A DNA stretch of 64,000 bases from Antedon mediterranea (Eukaryota; Echinodermata; Crinoidea; Comatulida; Antedonidae). The notes beneath the pieces were generated by a model. That model saw nothing but the letters and a program-made list of their open reading frames with translations, did not search any database and was not told the DNA's origin. Position 1 is the stretch's first letter; every line of letters begins with the position of its first letter. Below, one piece after another: positions 60,355-64,000 of the stretch. The stretch lies in assembly GCF_964355755.1 (NCBI RefSeq), contig NC_092673.1:18793001-18857000 (forward strand), in the 5' to 3' direction. The translations under genes and the position numbers were made by a program.

Positions 60355-60456
60355 CTTTTGGAGAATTCCAAACGTCTATTGGCAATGTCAACAGATCTTT
60401 TTACTTACTCTTTTGTTGATTTGACCGCCATAGATAACGATATTTCTCATTAGTAA
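60355..60456 (-). pseudogene. coding-like minus-strand frame entering the 59-bp array
   Basis: On the minus strand, sequence just outside the array reads GRNLTNEKYRYLWRSNQQKS, one in-frame stop, then KDLLTLPIDVWNSPKDSKHD and on into the first unit as DIGCIKIPDSNHT. That is the same frame in which the far end of the array (54842-54977) leaves the last unit. An acceptor-like CTCCAG precedes it. If the array were reduced to one unit, both sides would form one frame broken only by the internal stop. Product unknown; a LINE linker or a host exon are both possible. Confidence 0.35.
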
Positions 60457-60535
60457 GATTTCTACCCTGGAGTTCTGTATACATTTTATAATTAACTTTT
60501 TATCATAAAAACAAATTGTTTAACAGGAACTGAAC
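60457..60535 (+). repeat. single copy of the 105-bp repeat
   Basis: TTTCTACCCTGGAGTTCTGT through CAAATTGTTTAACAGGAACT matches the unit at 50836-51071. Confidence 0.85.
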
Positions 60536-61814
60536 AAAATATTTAATAGAATTTCTTCACAAGCTTTCTGTATAAATTTATAATTAAGCTAGATTTGAAC
60601 TCGTCACAGTAACGAGTTAGATGATCGCGCAACGCATCGTAACATGTACATTCTATTCATTAGGCTCATTCTACAGTAAGCTATACCACAACGATTGTAC
60701 AAACCGAATAGCATCGATCAACATTTTTTAACAAGCGTCAACAGTTGACGGTATTGGCATTGTAAATGGTTTAAATGACGGTTATTTTTTTATTTTACAC
60801 CACTCACGTTTATTTATTTGTTTGAGTATGATGACCTTTTCAAATTAAAAATAAAATTCCTATGTCTGAAGGAGAATGTTTTGAGTAATAACATTATTGA
60901 AAATTGGAAGAAAATTGATAACGTTTGCGCGATATGTGCTCTATTGAATGTTACGAAGACCATATGATGACGTCATAACATACTTAGGCGCCTTCGGTAA
61001 ATTATTTCAAACGACAAGAACGCGTTCAGGCACGTTTGCTATTGTATTACGACAAAGGTCGTAAAGACGCGTTTGGCAGACCATTTGGGGGAACCCCGTT
61101 TGGACACGTTTATTCATGTTTGGCATGTTGCTCCGCCAAATTGAACGTTTGACTGAGCACCATTATTGTTTGTCATTTTGTACGATTCCTTCATTGACTA
61201 TTAAATTTCCAGATAATGGTATATTGTTCTTCACACGCCCGCCGTTTGTCAAGACGTACTTTACATAAAAATTACTTTTTAAAGCTTGGTACTAGGGCCT
61301 AGTCTCTAGAGGAGACCTACTGTACTGGTCAGAGGACTTTCGACATTCCCGCTCATGTTTTTCTGCTGTTTTTCTAGAGTGTTTGTGGAGCGTTTCACAT
61401 GAACAGATTTAAAATCATGGTAAAATTCATATCTTCAAATTCCGAGTCAACAACATCGAGATGATAGCTAGACTACTATATCGCTCGCTCACTTCTCTTT
61501 GTTATGTTGGTGGTCATCAACCCTAGATTTACGAAACTTTGAGCAATGTGACGTATATATATATATAATATACTCATACTGTTATTAAAATTATTATTTT
61601 TGAAATTCTGATTTTACACGAACCTTGTCTATATCAAATACGTGATAATAAAACTAAGCACCAAAGTTGGTGACAGGAAATGCTAATTGAGGGCTAATTA
61701 AGTAATTAGCTCCTCCTACTGAGTTAGATAAACAATTTAGCTTTGATGGAATCCGATTGTTTATTGAGTGTAGGTTTTATCTCTTTGATCCACAACATCT
61801 CCTTAATTAGGCAA
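60536..61814. other. unassigned AT-rich DNA
   Basis: No gene supported. There is a TGACGTCA palindrome at 60968-60975 and a (TA)n run at 61555-61570. A short frame at 61743-61928 runs into the retrotransposon tail and is not a gene. Confidence 0.5.
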
Positions 61815-61952
61815 TCAAATTTGATTTCTTTTAATTTAATTTTTATTGTTACTGTACATGTTTATGTTTCGTCATATTTTTGTGAGGGTCCTAATGGTCA
61901 GCTTCGGCTGGATGGACCACCCTCGTAAAATATTGTTGAAATTAAATAATAC
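61815..61952 (+). mobile_element. non-LTR retrotransposon 3' tail, copy 2
   Basis: Near-identical to 14405-14550, with the same CAGC-TTCG-GCTG hairpin at about 61900 and AAAATATTGTTGAAATTAAA end. Both copies continue into the same downstream host sequence (AATACATTTTATAAAACAT), so the two loci are paralogues rather than two independent insertions. Confidence 0.75.
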
Positions 61953-62117
61953 ATTTTATAAAACATATTTAATAACAAACTAGTGTACATTCACTTCTAC
62001 AGAAAATTATTAAATTAGTTCACAAAGAAAGACCGAACCACAACAACAAACATCAACCTAGCGTTGTTACTCAGCATGGTCTATTCTTTACCGCGTAATA
62101 ATCTACGCTAATTCCAA

Positions 62118-62997
62118 AAAAAAAGATTTTAAAAAAGATTTCAAAAAAGGCGGATCATTTTGAAGTATCATAATAGTTATTAACTTTCACCAAAAATTAG
62201 TCACAAAAAAAAGTCACAAAAAAAATCATTTAACTGAAATACAGAAATTTTTTTGTTCAAAAAATAACTTTCACTTTCAGTCAAAATTTTTGTTCAAAAC
62301 ATATCCCATAATGCAATGAGCTTGTTTGGCTACGCTGTATGCATAATCATAAGACTTCCTCGTGACCTGTGTGAAAACACCTTCTCAACCGTGACTAGTT
62401 GTAAACAATCCTAATTAGCATATGCATAATGCATACTCGTGGGTTTGAAATCTTTGTTTCCTATTGCTCGCGACGATTTTCCAGAGGAAATGTTAGATTT
62501 AGGTTAGGTTAAGGCGACCTCGGTCGGACTCCTATGATGGCTCTCCAGGTGGTTCTATCTGTCATGGTTGTTGAAAGCTCTTCTACTTTAAGTCCAGTGT
62601 CCTTAATTAGAGTGTCTAGGTAGGAGGTTGTAGGACGCCCTGGATTCCGATGTCCATGTTGTGGTCTCCATAGAATGAGGTTTGAGATGATTTCCTCTCT
62701 GCTTCGGAAACAGTTACCAGCAAATCTCAATCGTCTCTCTTTGATTTTCTCTAAGATGGGAGGGAGATCACCATAATAGCTCTTTGTTGGTCAACCTTTC
62801 TTTCCAGCTGAAATGTAATCATACGAAATGTAATCAAACTAATTTACCTGTTAATTATGTAAACTTTTTGTTTTTGGCTCGAATTTTCGACTTGTGAATA
62901 ACTTTAATATTATTTTGATATGGCCAATTTAAATTTAGAATATTTTTACCTTCATTTTTTGTGTTTCAAGGGACAATACATCTTTAAATTTAATATT
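62118..62997. mobile_element. inverted, truncated relative of the 14.6-kb TTAA MITE
   Basis: Its sequence is the reverse complement of the 14613-15160 element: TGTGTTTCAAGGGACAATAC then ATCT and TTAA at 62994-62997, and GGTTTGAAATCTTTGTTTCC in the middle. The left end is lost at an A-rich run (about 62118). A LINE fragment is inserted at about 62497-62815. Confidence 0.85.
62497..62815 (-). pseudogene. LINE reverse transcriptase C-terminal fragment
   Basis: On the minus strand the frame 62730-62509 begins at an ATG reading MRFAGNCFRSREEIISNLIL. It continues with LWRPQHGHRNPGRPTTSYLD, a DTGL word and MTDRTTWRAI before a stop. RRLRFAGH, LW.P.HG.R..GRP..TY and DR..WR are the hallmark words of the C-terminal tail of many invertebrate LINE proteins. 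Upstream, GDLPPILEKIKERRLRFAGN stays in frame, and LTNKEL is recovered after a one-base shift, so the copy extends to about 62805. The ATG is internal, not a real start. It interrupts the MITE at 62118-62997 and is 5'-truncated. Confidence 0.88.
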
Positions 62998-63202
62998 AAT
63001 TTTTTCTACTAGAAATGAGTTACTGTAAATACTATAGATATATTATTAAACTATCCTTCATGAAAACACGTCAACAACAACATGCTTTTTATTCGGCAGT
63101 TTTTTCTAAATAAATTGCATAAAACAAACAATTGAATATCCAAATAGCATTTAATATGATGTTAGCATATAGTTGATAACATTTTTTATCATGAAAACAC
63201 TA

Positions 63203-63458
63203 CAGGTGGTCCAGGCTTAGATTAGTGTGACCGTCACAAAAAGGTACATACATCCTGACTTATAGCAGCGCCCTACCACATGGACAATATTACAGACAGG
63301 GAAAACTGCGGATTACTCATTCTTCTGATATTCTTTAGTAAAACAAAAATAACATGCGTTTTCAGGGGATTTCCGGAAACCATGTTAATTAAAGAATCGT
63401 ACCTCCTGAATGGAGGATCGTATTTAAATCAGCACTATAAAGAGTGTCTGACCACCTG
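63203..63458. mobile_element. 256-bp MITE with CAGGTGGTC ends
   Basis: CAGGTGGTCCAGGC at the left is answered by GTGTCTGACCACCTG at the right. TA precedes the left end, but TT follows the right, so a TA duplication is damaged or absent. CAG...CTG termini suggest a Tc1/mariner (pogo) affinity. The plus-strand frame at 63280-63462 is contained in it. Confidence 0.55.
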
Positions 63459-64000
63459 TTAAAATACAACCAATATGAATCAAAGAAGAATACATTCTGG
63501 TCAAGAGGGCCATACAAGCATTAATGCTTTAAAGACCCTTTCCCTACAATTTGTGACGTTTTGTAAAAATAGTGCATAAAACTTTTAAAACATTAACTTA
63601 GGTCATTCCATGTCTTAAATGTAAGTTTTATGGTAAATTATGACAAAAAGTGAGAAACAATGCACTACCTAAGTAGCTCGCGGTGAATGACCTCTCGTTG
63701 ACGGTCTTTAGACCTAGCCTAGCTAGGCTTAATTTTGTAGGTCTAGCTGGTAAACATTAGTAACGTACGAACATCGTACGCTAGCTAATACCTAGCCTGA
63801 CGTTGTATAGTTGCTGCATTAATTGTCTTTCTATTTTTGCCAGACTCTGTTGATACGAATTGGGGAAAACCTGGTATTTTCGCTGAAAAGTTAAGAGTCT
63901 TCCATTTGTTTTGGCCTCACGATCGATCGATCGAAAAGTGGGTGAAGTACACCAGAAGAAAAACAAAAATATCAATCTGCGTGCAATGCATTTTGGGATT
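63459..64000. other. unassigned DNA to the window end
   Basis: A TAGGCCTA-type block lies at about 63705-63790 and a CGATCGATCGATCG run at about 63920. I see no gene. Confidence 0.5.

Larger units (their letters stand above)
61953..63085 (+). repeat. paralogue of 14551-15380
   Basis: Shared in the same order: CATTCACTTCTACAGAAAAT, TTAGTTCACAAAGAAAGACC, CAGCATGGTCTATTCTTT, TTTTTTCTACTAGAAA and TATTAAACTATCCTTC. The MITE content differs in position and orientation. Confidence 0.9.

Noticed and set aside
60590-60660. Minus-strand tRNA-like patch (GAGTTCAAATCTAGC with a GTTGCGCGATCATCTAACTCG stretch)
   Set aside because: The GTTCAAATC word recalls a B box, but the T stem and acceptor do not pair and no anticodon arm with a T before the anticodon can be drawn. 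At most a very decayed SINE head.
63280-63462. 60-residue frame near the window end
   Set aside because: Fully inside a 256-bp MITE and without similarity to known proteins.

Overview
This window looks like intergenic, repeat-dominated DNA from an animal nuclear genome. It is AT-rich, has no intact protein-coding gene, and holds satellites, miniature inverted-repeat transposons (MITEs) and retrotransposon debris. The many TAGGCCTA-type and GCGCCCTCTA-type motifs, together with the transposon assortment, suggest a marine invertebrate deuterostome such as an echinoderm. That is an impression from sequence texture, not a proven assignment. Layout: 1-4606 is a 65-bp minisatellite containing a 2,489-bp internal duplication. 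4607-9989 holds a possible terminal exon, a 46-bp triplet repeat, a tRNA-like sequence, a CAGGG-ended MITE, a long-TIR element with a 9-bp target duplication, and an 802-bp-spaced duplication. 9990-15736 holds several inverted-repeat elements, a retrotransposon 3' tail and a TTAA-inserted MITE. 15737-31830 is a duplicated locus in which an 89-bp satellite expanded twice (about 90 and about 28 copies). 31854-33870 is a TIR element with an internally repeated 14-mer. 33980-38432 is a 125-bp satellite. 39191-47049 is a large TTAA-bounded fold-back composite, with a second TTAA element nested inside it and a pogo/Tigger-like MITE nested inside that. 47050-50488 is mostly unassigned, with one promoter-like spot. 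50489-53830 is a repeat block around a 63-bp satellite that keeps one reading frame open for about 420 codons. 54010-54630 is a decayed LINE reverse transcriptase, and 54978-60354 is a 59-bp satellite that interrupts a minus-strand reading frame. 60355-64000 holds a second copy of the 14.4-15.4 kb retrotransposon/TTAA locus, a second LINE fragment and a small MITE. The six satellite arrays occupy roughly 26 kb, about 41 percent of the window. There is no pathway or operon to describe. The coherent story is transposons inserting into one another and short segments being amplified into arrays. At least three arrays carry motifs resembling the ends of CAGGG-type (hAT-like) elements. All alignments were made by eye, so copy numbers and edges are approximate.
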